Of a DNA stretch of 64,000 nucleotides, positions 31,551 to 45,344 are shown piece by piece (within the stretch, counting starts at the first letter, position 1; each line of letters begins with the position of its first letter). A program made the position numbers and the translations under genes. Origin of the DNA: Gadus chalcogrammus (lineage: Eukaryota; Chordata; Actinopteri; Gadiformes; Gadidae); the NCBI RefSeq assembly GCF_026213295.1, contig NC_079423.1, positions 18,765,007 through 18,829,006 on the forward strand. The letters run 5' to 3'. The notes beneath the pieces were generated by a model that made no database searches, was not told the DNA's origin, and saw only the letters and a list, made by a program, of their open reading frames with translations.

Positions 31551-32280
31551 TTTAAAGGGACCCTTCACCCATTTGCATTAAGCTTTGTATCGTTAGAAAC
31601 CCACTCCTATTATTGAAAGTTCTTGCATCATTCCCTCATTTTCCCCTGAGACGGGAGAGATCCGTATCTACCTCTAACACTTCCTGCTTTAAATGACGCA
31701 AAATGATGATTTTTGCATCATTTAAAGCAGGATTCCTTCTCCACCATGGCCGAGAATCCATACAAGGGTCCTATTTTGCAAATCCGCACCCGCCCGTATC
31801 CGCGTATTGCATTCCGCACCCGTCCAGACCCGCTATAAATTGATACAGACGCCCCACATTACACTCTCTGGTGTTGGGCGGGTGCTTTAGATTGCTGTGC
31901 AAAAAAAGCCCATCATCCACCTTGGACGGTTTTAGTTGACTCCTCTGCTCCTGAATAACATATCCAGCACCAGAGAAGTCTCGCTCGCAATCGCAAAACC
32001 CGCGACCGACACAGTACATTATTTTTCACCTGTTAAATCCAAATTGTACGGGTCACTGATTGGCATTATGGTAGTTGTCGTCTTTAATCCACAAGCGCCA
32101 AAAAGTAACTGTCCGCCTTTTCTCGGGGCAAGAAGGCACCAAATTTATGTTACTATCCGACTACATATATTACCCACTTTCAATACAGATTCATGTTGAG
32201 ACATGGATCAGTATTGAAAGTGGGTCATATATTTTGACCCACTTTCAATTCGTGATCAATCAATCATAGCTGTCCCTTTA
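31551..32280. mobile_element. Putative DNA transposon with hairpins
   Basis: The ends TTTAAAGGGAC and GTCCCTTTA are inverted over about 9 bp. Inside are a 21-bp-arm hairpin at 31683-31731 (one mismatch) and a second around 32205-32260 (GAAAGTGGGTCA paired with TGACCCACTTTC). A minus-strand hAT fragment lies within. Boundaries are tentative. Confidence 0.55.
31771..32019 (-). pseudogene. hAT dimerisation-domain fragment
   Basis: The minus-strand frame carries CERDFSGAGYVIQEQRSQL and KVDDGLFLHSNL, matching the conserved end of ZBED-type hAT transposases. No start codon context or upstream domains are present. Confidence 0.7.
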
Positions 32281-33040
32281 GCCATCCCTCCTAGATTGGT
32301 AACATCTGTTAACAATATTATTTGGTTAAATTACTTCCTTGTACCGATTCTGCCTAGGTCCATTTGGCATGCGAGTGTCTGCCACAAGTCAGTTTGGAGT
32401 TTGTGGATAACAGAACATTCTGTTATCCACCATCCAAGTACTTCAGAAAATGCCTAATCCCAAGTGCCATATTCCCAGTTCTCAGCTGGCAGCCAGCCTA
32501 TAATACATTCTGGTCTGATTGTCTAGGTTTAGTTTGATCTTGTTTTGAACATCACACAACAACCCACAGTTCATGCTCATCCATTCATACACCCAGGATT
32601 AACTGACTTTATGTGATGTGAATCCTCTTTTAACGACCGGTTATTCATAACCTTCAGCAAACTGCTACTAAGCTCTAAGTGTGCTGGAATGCGCATACGT
32701 TCACTGGGACATTGATGTTATGGGAGGATGTTGATGGGGCTAAACTCTGTGTATAAGTTGTTTTCAAACCTACATAAGGGAACAAAACCTGAAACCTCGT
32801 TATTTACTGTGTCCATTGGTTTTCCCAGTGCGATAGATGGCAGCTTTTGCTATGCAAATTCGTGAATTTATGTCCATAGGGTACCTTAAACGAATAGTCT
32901 TTTACCAACCACAAGTAATACAAATCAATGTATGGCATTATGCGACCCCGTTCATTTCAATATAATATATAACGTCTTGATACTTAATAAGACAGCTGTT
33001 CGCGTGGTCAACTCCCAGTGGAGTGGGTCCGTCTGTGCCA
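32281..33040. other. No gene; one perfect hairpin
   Basis: A perfect inverted repeat (GTGGATAACAGAA, 2-bp loop, complement) lies at 32403-32430. I see nothing else. Confidence 0.5.
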
Positions 33041-33767
33041 AGGTGCGGCCACACCAGACGCGTATCTTGCGTACTTCGCGTATAAAATCGCCATTTTTTC
33101 CATAGGGAACCATTGGTTTCCGCGCGTATTACGCGTTTCACGCGTTTCAGCAACATTTTACGCGCGTATAGCGCGTATGTGGCGCGTATATTTACGCGCA
33201 ATACGCGCGTATATCGCGTATATCGCGTACATTTCAAGAGTTCAAAAAATTGAACTTTTTACGCTCATACGCATGACGATTAGCCGCGTTGCCCAATCAG
33301 CGTTGAGCTTGACCCGACGTCACTGGCAGAGAGTAGTGAGCTTGGACAGAAGCATACGGCCGACATCTTTCTTTATTCTGTGTGGAAATAGTAACATAGT
33401 TACGCCATTAAATGCTTTTATGGAAACATTTCTAGCGAGAAATGTGCATTTTACTTTCATAATGTTCGCTCGGTGAATGTGAAGGATGTTTGGTTTGATA
33501 GTTATGACGAAGAGGGTACGCTCCGTTCACTTGCATGGACAGAGTCTCTGGTTACTAAGCAACCTCAACGTCTTGGCGGACTATATATCTGCTGATCAAC
33601 ACTACGAATGCTGGAAACACACCAGACACACCATGTGAAGTTATTTAACCCGATTATTGTTATTTATATCCGAGATTATTTAATCTAACCCGATCTAAAC
33701 TCTATCACCCAAACACGGCGGCGTTTGGGTTTCCTAGCTCGGACTCCAGCGCAGCTTATCCTGGGGC

Positions 33768-33830
<63 letters not shown>

Positions 33831-33873
33831 AAGTGTTGGAGCCTTTACCGTGAGGAGCCTCATCCTGGGGCAA

Positions 33874-33972
<99 letters not shown>

Positions 33973-34306
33973 CCACGGCCGACAACTTTCTTTATTCTGG
34001 ATGTAAATAGTAACATAGTTACGCCATTAAATGCGTTTATGGAAACATTTTTAGCGAGAAATGTGCATTTTACTTTCGTAATGTTCGCTCTGTGAATGTG
34101 AAGGATGTTTGGTTTGATAGTTATGACGAAGAGGGAACGCTCCGTTCACTTGCATGGACATGGACTCATCTAGGCGAGTGACGTATGCGCGTATGGCGCG
34201 TATTGCGCGTATGTGACCATTTTTGACACAAAATGGTCAAGCAACATTTTACGCGCGTATCTCGCGTAAAAATTACGCGAGATACGCGTCTGGTGTGGCC
34301 GCACCT
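33041..34306. mobile_element. 1.27-kb MITE with internal duplication
   Basis: The terminal inverted repeats begin AGGTGCGGCCACACCAGA and run for about 25 bp, followed by CGCGTAT-rich subterminal sequence. An internal block of about 190 bp (33345-33535) is repeated at 33975-34160, and two (CA)n arrays (33770-33828 and 33872-33970) lie between the copies. It encodes no transposase. The target duplication is unclear. Confidence 0.85.
33770..33970. repeat. Two (CA)n arrays split by 40 bp
   Basis: CA arrays of about 29 and 49 units are separated by a short unique stretch, each preceded by TCCTGGGGCAA. The repeated leader suggests the second array arose by duplication of the first. Confidence 0.95.
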
Positions 34307-35667
<1,361 letters not shown>

Positions 35668-35820
35668 CAGAGCTATAGAGAGAGAGAGTTGCGACACTTC
35701 CATTGGACTTCGTTGTAGCGCCTACTTCCGGGGTATGGAGCCTCGAATAGTTCCAAACAACCATTTTACGGCGTAGGAGACCGTTCATTTCCATTGCTGG
35801 CCGCCGAGTAACTTCTGAGG

Positions 35821-36200
35821 TAAATTGATTAAATAGCTACCTCTTTTGAATTGTCAACTGTCTATATTGTATCAGAGGCCCTTTATGATGCATATACTGA
35901 TCTTTATTTGTAAATGCACAGCGTAATTATATATATATTTATCTTGGTAGACGACCGATTGCTTGCTAGTTTGTTAGCTCGATTTCACCATCTGTGAAGG
36001 TATCTCCAGGGGTAAATTGATTAAATAGCTACCTCTTTTGAATTGTCAACTGTCTATATTGTATCAGGACCTTTATGATGCATATATTGATATTTATTTG
36101 TATATGCACAGCGTAATTATATATATTTTTATCTTGGTAGAGGACCGATTGCCTGCTAGTTTGTTAGCTCGACTGCACCATGTGATGGTATCTACACCAA
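35821..36200. repeat. 192-bp tandem duplication
   Basis: The block starting TAAATTGATTAAATAGC at 35821 recurs at 36013 with a few substitutions and indels. It lies inside the left third of the THAP-type element. Confidence 0.92.
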
Positions 36201-36416
36201 CAATTACAAAGTACTCGTGAATCTAACTTTTATTTAGTTAGTTATTTATGTTGGATTACTAGGATAATTTAGGTTGATTTAAGGACGGGTTTTATGATGC
36301 GATAGCTAGTAGAAATAACTGTTTGTTTAATTATATCCTGGAAAGGGTGATGTTCAGCACATGAAGCCCTACAGATGCCGCCGATTCAACAATGCTGATT
36401 ATGATGGGCGGTCAAT

Positions 36417-36834
36417 TTAACCTGTATGGCTTTTTCGTTTTAACTTCTTGTTGACTGAATTGTTTCTCTTTCTTAGTGCCAAATTGATTCTCTTTCTTAG
36501 TGCCAAATTGATTCTTTTTTGTTTTGCAATATCCCTTCTCATTAATTTTTCCTTTTCTAGTTGCCTTATTAGGTCCTCCACAGTCGCCCCATCAGTCCCT
36601 GGTAGTCTGGTCCCTGGAGCAGCTGGCCCTGGCAAAAGTTATTCCTTCACTGTTGACCCCTGACTGACTGGCCCTCGGCACACATATCCCTGGATCACCT
36701 GCCACTGGATCACCTGCCACTGGATCACCTGCCACTGGATCACCTGCCCCTGAATCACCTGCCCCTGGCAATGTGGCCTCTTGATTGCTCTCTCTGTCTC
36801 CTGTGATGTCCTTTTCAACGCTCTTGAAATCCAC
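36417..36834 (-). pseudogene. Coiled, repeat-bearing frames downstream of the THAP frame
   Basis: Two overlapping minus-strand frames. One (36834-36592) holds four or five copies of a five-residue AGDPV-like unit, reflecting a 15-bp tandem repeat. The other (36635-36417) reads VEDLIRQLEKEKLMRRDIAK and then lysine/arginine-rich repeats, a likely coiled coil. With the THAP frame upstream these may be later exons of one gene. Splice sites were not confirmed. Confidence 0.4.
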
Positions 36835-37165
36835 CTAAATGTCTCCCTCAATCTCTGTAACAATTACAAGGTAATGTTGCTGTTATATGTATTTTGCCTT
36901 TGCATTTGCAACTACTGTCATCTCCAATGTAAGAAAATTAATTAAAGCAAAACATTTCTGTAATGTGAATTAAATCATCTGCCACAATCAGAAACCAATA
37001 CAATTTATAAATTGATCTACCGGCAATTGTTAATTGGGTAGAAATGTGTCGATTATCTACATTGTGTGCAAATCCTCAGAGAATCCCTGCCTTCTGGTTG
37101 TTTTTTAAACTGAATGTACAAATATGAATTATGTAATCTCATTAGGAGTGTAGTCTATCCTTGAA

Positions 37166-37660
37166 TTACATGAAATGGGGAATATTGTTAGCTGCATGGA
37201 TCATACCGAAATTTAATTTGGCGCAATATGTGTGGTCCGTTGCACTTGGTTCCGGAGGCACCCTCACAGAAGGGGGTTTCCTCCTCTTCGGTTTAGGGCG
37301 ATGGATGAAAACTGTTGGGCCTGCATCGGGCCTCAACTTCAACATCCTATCTACTTTTGTGGCTTTGAATTGGTCATTTTCAAAGTGTACCTGTAGGTAG
37401 GCTTGTAAGATCAGTTTCCATTGCAATTCAAATATCATTGGAAAGTCATAATTCTCTACACTTAGAATTATTATGCCCTTTGAAATGCTAGCAAGTGATC
37501 TGAACATTACGTTACATCGTTTTTGACTGTTGCTGACTGTCAATAAGTTTTGACGGCTGACCATTGCCATCCATTTCTCCCTGCACTCTTGGTCCTTGGG
37601 GAAGCCGTGATAACCCTTCTCGGACAGATTGGAGCATCCAAATGCTGCACAGCCAACCAT
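37166..37660 (-). CDS. THAP zinc-finger frame of the transposon
   Basis: A 164-residue minus-strand frame starts MVGCAAFGCS. Residues 1-38 match the first half of a THAP DNA-binding domain, with Cys4 and Cys9 and a GFPKDQECREKWMAMV stretch. The second half (HFENDQF, then a PTVF word corresponding to the AVPTIF motif) appears about 50 residues later. An unspliced intron may lie between. The third Cys, expected three residues before the HF histidine, is not seen in this frame. THAP domains bind DNA and are used by P-type transposases and host factors. Here it sits between inverted repeats, so a transposon gene is likelier than a host one. Confidence 0.55.
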   Translation of the reverse strand: MVGCAAFGCSNLSEKGYHGFPKDQECREKWMAMVSRQNLLTVSNSQKRCNVMFRSLASISKGIIILSVENYDFPMIFELQWKLILQAYLQVHFENDQFKATKVDRMLKLRPDAGPTVFIHRPKPKRRKPPSVRVPPEPSATDHTYCAKLNFGMIHAANNIPHFM

Positions 37661-38781
37661 GGTATGACCATTGATCTATAAAATGTTAGTTGTAACCAAT
37701 GAACCATGACACCATTGAAGATCACAGAGCGGGTAACAACTGTTCCTCAACCACTTATGCCCCGACTTTTGAGAATAGGTTAGAGGTCAGAGTTCATGAC
37801 CAAACGAGGATCCTCCCTCCTAAACCCATTTTGAATTTGCTCAGGGCTATTCTAAGTATTGTAATGGCATAAAGTATAGTATATTTGCAACGTTATATGT
37901 TAATGGTTTGCCCTAAGTATATAGTGTTCCCTGCTGTGTCCATTGTTGAATCTGTTCACACAATCGCAATCACTTGTTCTTGTCACACTAATTGTTTAAT
38001 AAAAAAAAATACAATTTCATTCATCCAAGCGTAATGAGTTGTTATTCTTTAATATATTTGATACTTTGTGTGGCTTATATCTTTAAATGATCATGGTAGA
38101 ACATCTTAAATACTTTGATTTCAACACAGATGTAAGGTAAAAGTTAAGGTTAGGCCAGTATGCTAACACGAACGTGAAGCTTTCCATCCAAAACTTAAAA
38201 ACGTATCTAAGTAATAGTAGCCTACTTATAGATAGCTTTCAGTTGCCCCCCTACTGCTCTAAATGTAAAACTGAAATTTACAAATATGCAATAATGCAAT
38301 AACAGTCAGACAAATACAAATACTTTTTCATTCATATTTAACATTTAATATTGAAATCTCTGCTGTCGTCCCATAGAATAACATTGAAAGCGCGGCGTGT
38401 TTGGAACTATTGAGGCTTACATGAACCACGTGACAACCACGTGACCACCCTGTCGGCGAGATCATAGCGTGTCGCAACTCTCTCTCTCTATAGCTCTTGG
38501 ACAGGGCTAATTGGCAAAGCAAGGGGACAGAAAATACTTAAATAACACATTTACGGCCACTTGATGCCGCCAAAGTCCAAAGTGCAAAAAACATTATTCA
38601 AAACCATGACACTCTCCCTCACTCTTTGTCCCTGTCTCTCTGTCGCTAATACATACACAGACAAACGCGCACGCACACACACACTTAGCAGGCATTGTGG
38701 TCTAGTGGCCTACTAAAGTGTTGGGTTGCTACTGAAGTAATGTAACACAGTTATTATAAGGCCTGTACAACAAGGTTGCAT

Positions 38782-39837
<1,056 letters not shown>

Positions 39838-39874
39838 GAAGCACATACAGTATTGACAATACTGTATGTGCTTC
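39838..39874. repeat. Perfect 18-bp palindrome with 1-bp loop
   Basis: GAAGCACATACAGTATTG, one A, then the exact reverse complement. It lies about 650 bp upstream of the candidate first exon of the receptor gene. Confidence 0.9.
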
Positions 39875-40039
39875 TCATAAATAAAAGCAAAAGAAAGGTT
39901 TTAGGCATCAAGGAAATAAAGGCATGCAAACTTGAAACTGATCCTACTAAGTTATGTTTTACCGGATAAAAAACCCTGCTGTGAAGAACTTTTAGATTCC
40001 CAAGTGCACATGAACGATCGCTGTCGGGAACACGCGTAA

Positions 40040-40507
40040 GCGTGAGCGTCATCACTGGCGAGCCGTCTCGTTATCCCCAGGAGAGTGAACGCGCCTATAC
40101 AGGAGAGCGCGGTTTGGGGGGGGGGGGGGCGTGGTTTAGTTGATCGTCGTGGATACTCCGCCAAGCCCCGCTGTCTTCAGAAGACAGTTAATTCTTACAG
40201 ATGATCCTGTCTCTCCTCTCTCCTCGTACAGGCGAGCAGAAAAAATGCGACTCCGAGGGCACCACTGTTGTTTACGGTGAAACGCGCCGTACTTTATTTG
40301 GGAACACATCTCCCTAAACTACAAAAAGGATTAAAGCGTTACAAGGAGAGCTAGTCGAAGTGGACAGACGGAACCAGACCAGGATCGAGAGACAACCTTC
40401 CTGAAGTCCACTCGATGTCCTGTCTCTTGTGACTGCACTTTGATGTGGCCCACGTGACACTCCGGATAGCAGCGAGCTCTTCCACATTGAAAACCTTTAT
40501 TGCACAG
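40040..40507 (+). promoter_or_regulatory. Candidate promoter and untranslated first exon of the receptor gene
   Basis: This stretch is GC-rich and repeat-poor in a repeat-dense window. It ends in GCACA followed by GTAAGAA, a good splice donor at 40508. The next plus-strand acceptor with coding potential is the signal-peptide exon at 45226, whose 5' 19 bp are untranslated, so an upstream non-coding exon is expected. There is no transcript evidence and the start site is unknown. Confidence 0.3.
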
Positions 40508-42155
40508 TAAGAAATAACTATTTAAAATAATACCGGATGAAAAAAGTACTCCAGTGAGATTTATCTACCACTCTGACGACGGCATGATTGAAGTTCTTCT
40601 CGGGCAGGTGTGACCTGTATGCTTCTCAGCTATTCATAGATAGGCCTATAGTAGATACTTTATGTGACACGACAGCACCTTACAGTTCTTATATTCGTAT
40701 GCATGGCTGTCAATGTACTTTTCTGTTATATGACACATGGAAACTCAACAATGTTAACGTGAAGAGTTTGGAAGAGTCCTTGTGCCAAATATTCGCGCCT
40801 TCAGCATGTCTACACTTCGCGCATTTAGGTAAATCCAAGGGGGACGGGACGGGGACGATGCGTGTGTGTTGAATTGCTTCTAATAATCTAACCCTAACTG
40901 TAGGCCTACCCATCCGGAAGTACCGCCGCTTCATGCTTCTTTCTCAGCATTTCCAAAAGTGTCCATATAGGCAAGCCTTTACGCGTTGACGTGTAGTTTG
41001 GGAAGGATAGAAAGTGTGAGTCAGCACCGCATGAATTGTTGGCCTTGTTCAGCGGTTCCTCTTGGGGCATAACGTGGAGGCAAAACACGGCTACATGTTT
41101 TTGGAAGAACAAGAGCAAAGCCAAACCAGTTTAATTGGATGAATTACCTATTTTCTTTTCAGAGATTACGAGGGGACGGTGGGCAAGAGCAATGCATGTC
41201 AGTTTCCAGTCCAACATTTTTCAGGCAAATGATGACTGCAGTGTGGATGCATAATTCCATCTAAATAATAGTTTAAATAGGTATTGGTAGTGTAGCCTAA
41301 TATTTGTAAGATCGTTGTGAAATGGTATTTGTTTGTCTACTATGTCAGACGTGATACAAAGAAGATATTGATTTTACATCATTTATTAATTGATTTGGCT
41401 GTTTTGATTTCTGTGGTACACTTTCCAGAGAAATGTGTTGTTATTCATGGACGCCCACTCACTCACTCACTTACATTCTCTCTCTAACTCACTCACTGAA
41501 TTGTTTTGAAACACTGATTTAATAGATGTGTAGATGCAACAGGATTACCCCCTGTCTCCTGCTCTAGCTGTTGGGCAATGCTCAAAAGAACATAAAACTT
41601 AAGATTTCTAACTTTAGAAAATCATTAGATGTTTAGGAACTAAAAAATAATAAGACAAAACAGGGAGGCATTCAGAGCAAATAATCAAGACAATAAATAT
41701 TATGTTCAAAGGGCTTGGGTCGGCAGAGAAGAACATCTTAAAAATAATCGTTCTTTAAAGTATGGCATTGTGGTGAAAAAAGAGCATAATTAACAGATTC
41801 ATGGTTCGACATAGAGGCATTGAAGTCTATGAATAGGAAAATTAAAGGGGACATATCTGTGGTTCTCAGGTGGAAAGACAAAGTAAATAGTTTCACAAAC
41901 TTTTCGTCGGTTTTTAGAGACATAGGGGTTGTTGTATGGGAAGGAGTTTTAGCTTTGATGGTCAAGGCTTCACTTTGTAGATTAAAATTCTTATAAAGGA
42001 CGGGAGGGAAAATTATTCATGTATGTATCTTATATACATACGTAAGATACATACACGTACTGGTTGACGTATTGCGATATCGTCATGTTGACCAACAGAT
42101 GGTTAAAACAAATAACAATTAAAATGTAGACCAGATACCTCCGATTTTATAGGCA
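40508..42155. other. Presumed first intron, no gene seen
   Basis: No repeat family or coding frame is recognised. A small inverted repeat (GTATGTATCTTA) lies at about 42020-42053. Confidence 0.4.
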
Positions 42156-42290
42156 ATTAGAATCAACTATATTCTCTTCTGTTCGGCCCATCCTGTAGAA
42201 CTCACCACAACGTTAAACTCATACATTAATCCACACAATGATAAAATTGGCATGTCGCAATATTAACAGAATTGCAGTATTTAAAGGCAT

Positions 42291-43376
42291 GCTACTTTAT
42301 GGATGTTGTTATATAGGTGTGAGTGGGCCCCTAATACAGTATTTGAAAACGTTCAAGAAATTCAGCCTTAGTGCAGAATTACAGCCACTACGAGCCAGTC
42401 CCACAATGAGCACAACCGTGCCGTTTTTTAGAGGTGGGTCAAGGTGGAGGGTGGGGGTGTGGCCCTGAGCAGCTTTGCGGCCACGGTACTATGCGCTAGC
42501 GTTTACAGTGGATGTATCACAATGGCTCCAATTCATAATATCATCCGGAGGCGCACACATATTTTGGCCGTAAATATTCTAGAACACTCTGGGTGCTCCT
42601 GCGGGAGTCCTGGAGCTCTATATCTAAATAATATAATATGAAAAAATAGAAATCTATATAAAATAATATATATTTCACGTCCAAAAGCTGTGTGCGCCTC
42701 CGGATGATATTATGAACCTCAAACGACTGCGTCGGGTTCTCCGACGACTCTGGTTCTTCCACTTCCACGTCAATCTGAGCAGCGACATGGAGGAGAAAGG
42801 GATTGTTGCCCGCGATTGTCTCCCGCCGGAGCCCCACTGCCGGGGCACCGGCGTTGGAGCACCAGCGCCCCAGGGCACCACCGCCGCGGGGCTCCACTGC
42901 TGCCGCCCAGCACTGCCATGGGGCTCCACCGCCACCACCCGGCAGCGGAGCTCAGGCGGGAGACAATCACGGGCAACAATCCCGGGCAACAATCACAATC
43001 ACACCTCCATGTCGCGGTTCAATCTGGACTTCAGGGAGTCAAAGCCAAAGTTCCTTTCCCCCAATTCCTTCTCAACCATGGCCGAGATAACCCCTACTAG
43101 AGAGGCCCGACGCAGTCTTTTCACCGAATTGTAGCTTTACGCACCTTATGTTGCATGTTATGCGCCATAACACCAACAGCAGAATGGTTATCCAAATATC
43201 AAAGAAGTATACTACACTTGCATTACAGTGTGTGTATATTTCGACACACACACACGTGGCGCTCACACAGTCGCTAGCTACTGGGGGACCATAGGCAGGC
43301 TAGAGGAACTCGTGTTAATGTTAGAAAACCTCATGAAGTGACATTTTCAAGCCATGCAACCTTTAAGAAATTGCAC
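42291..43376. mobile_element. TTAA-flanked DNA transposon (non-autonomous)
   Basis: TTAA 42291-42294 and 43373-43376 flank ends related to AAAGGCATGC and GCATGCAACCTTT-like words. The interior includes GAGCTCTATATCTAAATA and CAACCATGGC blocks shared with the copy at 52312-53886. There is no transposase frame. The GC-rich centre (42800-42990) gives only chance frames. Confidence 0.75.
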
Positions 43377-45163
43377 TACATATCGTGCCAGCAGCAAAAT
43401 TTGTGCTTCTGCGAATTCTGAGTAGGCCAAAAACATTCATATCTTTTAAATGATGATCTTGGCTTACTCGGCAGAATTAAATTTGTATGCTGTATTAATT
43501 CTGTTAATTCAAATTTAAAACGGCCTGCCATAGTGTTGGTTGGCTCACACATATAGCAGCCCATTTCAGAGATCGTGAAGAGGGTCCGCAAGGATGTAAC
43601 GGGTCTGTAACCCCCTTTCATTGCGTAAACGTGGTACCATAAAGAGCCCTTCAGCCTGTAGCGGCCTATAGTAGCCTGGGGCTGTTTCCCATTGTGAAGG
43701 AATATGCTAAACGGCTGCCCTTTTAAGGACGCTACGTCATAGAACGCCGACAAGCACTGTTCCAATGTTGAGGACACTCGGAAATTTGTGTCCTTTTCGC
43801 GTCCTTTATTTTTGAGAATCCCGAGATTTTTCAGGTATGCAAAAATAGATCCTCAACGAGCCAAAATACCCACAATCCTTTGCGTTCACACGCTGAGCGG
43901 GATATTTAAAAATAGTGAGATTTCTTTTAAAAGTTTTTGCAACGTAATGATAGGCTATATTTATTTTGGATTGATTTGATTTAATATGTAAGTAGGTGGT
44001 GTTTAAACAAACTACTGTCGCTAGTAACAAGTTCAACACTTAAAATATTTAACACCAGAGCAATATTTAAAAAGCGGAAGCGCTTCCACACTAGCAAGTC
44101 GTTCCAAACTCTAAACGCTACAAACACTAGGCAGCACTCTAGCCTCATCTCCATAGGACGCGACAAGCAAGGAAGTGTTCTAGCAAGACTGCAGCCTTCA
44201 CTTTGGGAAAAAAGAGATTCGTCTTTGGTTTTTCAGCCATGATACCAGTCGTAAGCATTTGAAGAAAGCGATAAAGAGCAAATTAATGGGAGCGTGTAGG
44301 TATTTTTCGACGCAAGCTGTTGAAGCTGCAGCCCACATCATATCTATTATCATTGAGTGTTTCATTCCAAAACAATAATAGCCCCAGGTCTGGCAGTGGG
44401 TGCTGCAGCGCTCAACTGCACCTTTGTCCTAATTAGAAACCAACGTTCCTCATTAGTATATCATAAAGCATCTCTTCTGGTAGGGTTCATTTAGGCTTGG
44501 TGCATTGGATGTGACCTGTAGTGTATATCACTACACAGAGAGTCTATCTAAAAGCTTTCCATTCTGCTCTCTCTCGCCAACCCTTTTTCAACTAGGGCAT
44601 CATCATAGTTAAAGCTGGACGGTGAACACACACAGTGTAAGTACTTAGCTGGATCCTAATGCAAATAAGGTTCAATTTGGCACAGGAAGCCGGAATTATG
44701 ATTTTACACATCTCATGACATGCTTAGCACGCTGGTAACACATTGTAGCATGAATAAGCGAGACAATCTGTTATTGTAATATTAATGTATGTGAGTGTGT
44801 GTGTGTCTGTATATATATGTGTGTGTGTGTATGCCTTAAATTTTCACCATCACTCTGCATGAAAGAAGTATTATGTGACCCTGTCACACCTGCCACTGAT
44901 CAGCCTGTAGTAGCTTGGGTGTTAGCCTTTATTAGCCTGGTTGTTGGCCTGTAACAGCCTGTAGTAGCCTGGACCATATTGGGCGCAGACTGCAAGCAGT
45001 AGTAATTATATGGTGTACTTCTTGATCCTTTAACTATCATTTACAGAAGATTGATAACACCCTTTCTGTTTTTGACCTTGGTTTTTCGATCTGAAACGCT
45101 GTGTTGCAAATCACTGCTAAGTAGGAACATTGATTTTTGTAAAATGATCCCAAAACGCGCAAT
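43377..45163. other. Intron with repeats, no gene
   Basis: A TATGGT/ACCATAAAGAGCC-type element end lies near 43640. A weak minisatellite of GCCTGTAGTAGCCTGG-type words lies at 44886-44980, followed by 200 bp shared with 51070-51272. Confidence 0.55.
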
Positions 45164-45165
45164 AT
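44886..45165. repeat. Dispersed repeat, sister of 50930-51272
   Basis: A minisatellite of about 30 bp units (TAGCCTGGGTGTTAGCC type) plus a downstream 190-bp flank is shared at both loci at roughly 85 percent identity by eye. The repeat ends 60 bp before the signal-peptide exon. Confidence 0.8.
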
Positions 45166-45225
45166 GATCAACTGTCTTCTCTTATTCATCCTCATTATGA
45201 TCTCTTCTGTAACCTACTGTTACAG

Positions 45226-45284
45226 TGGTACTACTCGTTTCAACATGCTGGGATTCCTGGTGTCCGTTTTGCTGATCTTTCATG
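45226..45284 (+). CDS. lepr: Leptin receptor-like, signal-peptide exon
   Basis: The acceptor CCTACTGTTACAG precedes 19 untranslated bases, then ATG at 45245. The exon codes MLGFLVSVLLIFH, a short hydrophobic signal peptide, and ends in phase 1 before GTATGT. The next coding exon (49522) supplies the other two bases of a Gly codon, so the reading frame joins cleanly. Small first coding exons of this kind are usual in class I cytokine receptors. A copy with a one-base deletion lies at about 63140. The identity as lepr rests on the downstream exons. Moderately sure it is real because the phase, ATG and splice sites all agree. Confidence 0.65.
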
Positions 45285-45344
45285 GTATGTTTTGCGTCCA
45301 ATATAAACTCAACCTGAGCAGCTCACAACAGATTCACTTTAACC

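Larger units (their letters stand above)
35668..38498 (-). mobile_element. Putative P/THAP-type DNA transposon
   Basis: AGAGCTATAGAGAGAGAG continuing through GTTGCGACAC at the left (35668-35698) is matched by its reverse complement at 38469-38497. Further in, a CCTCRATAGTTCCAAACA-like word is also shared. The interior carries a minus-strand THAP frame and two further short frames. P-type transposons encode THAP proteins, but the catalytic transposase is not visible and the 8-bp target duplication is unclear. Class is tentative. Confidence 0.6.

Noticed and set aside
37161..37400. Plus-strand 79-codon frame opposite the THAP frame
   Set aside because: It has no family resemblance, whereas the minus strand shows THAP Cys, GFPKD and HFENDQF motifs.
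42712..43134. GC-rich Pro/Ala/His frames near 42.8 kb and their twin near 60.8 kb
   Set aside because: All six frames are open because of GC content. The sequence is the centre of a non-autonomous transposon, and frames differ between the twin copies.
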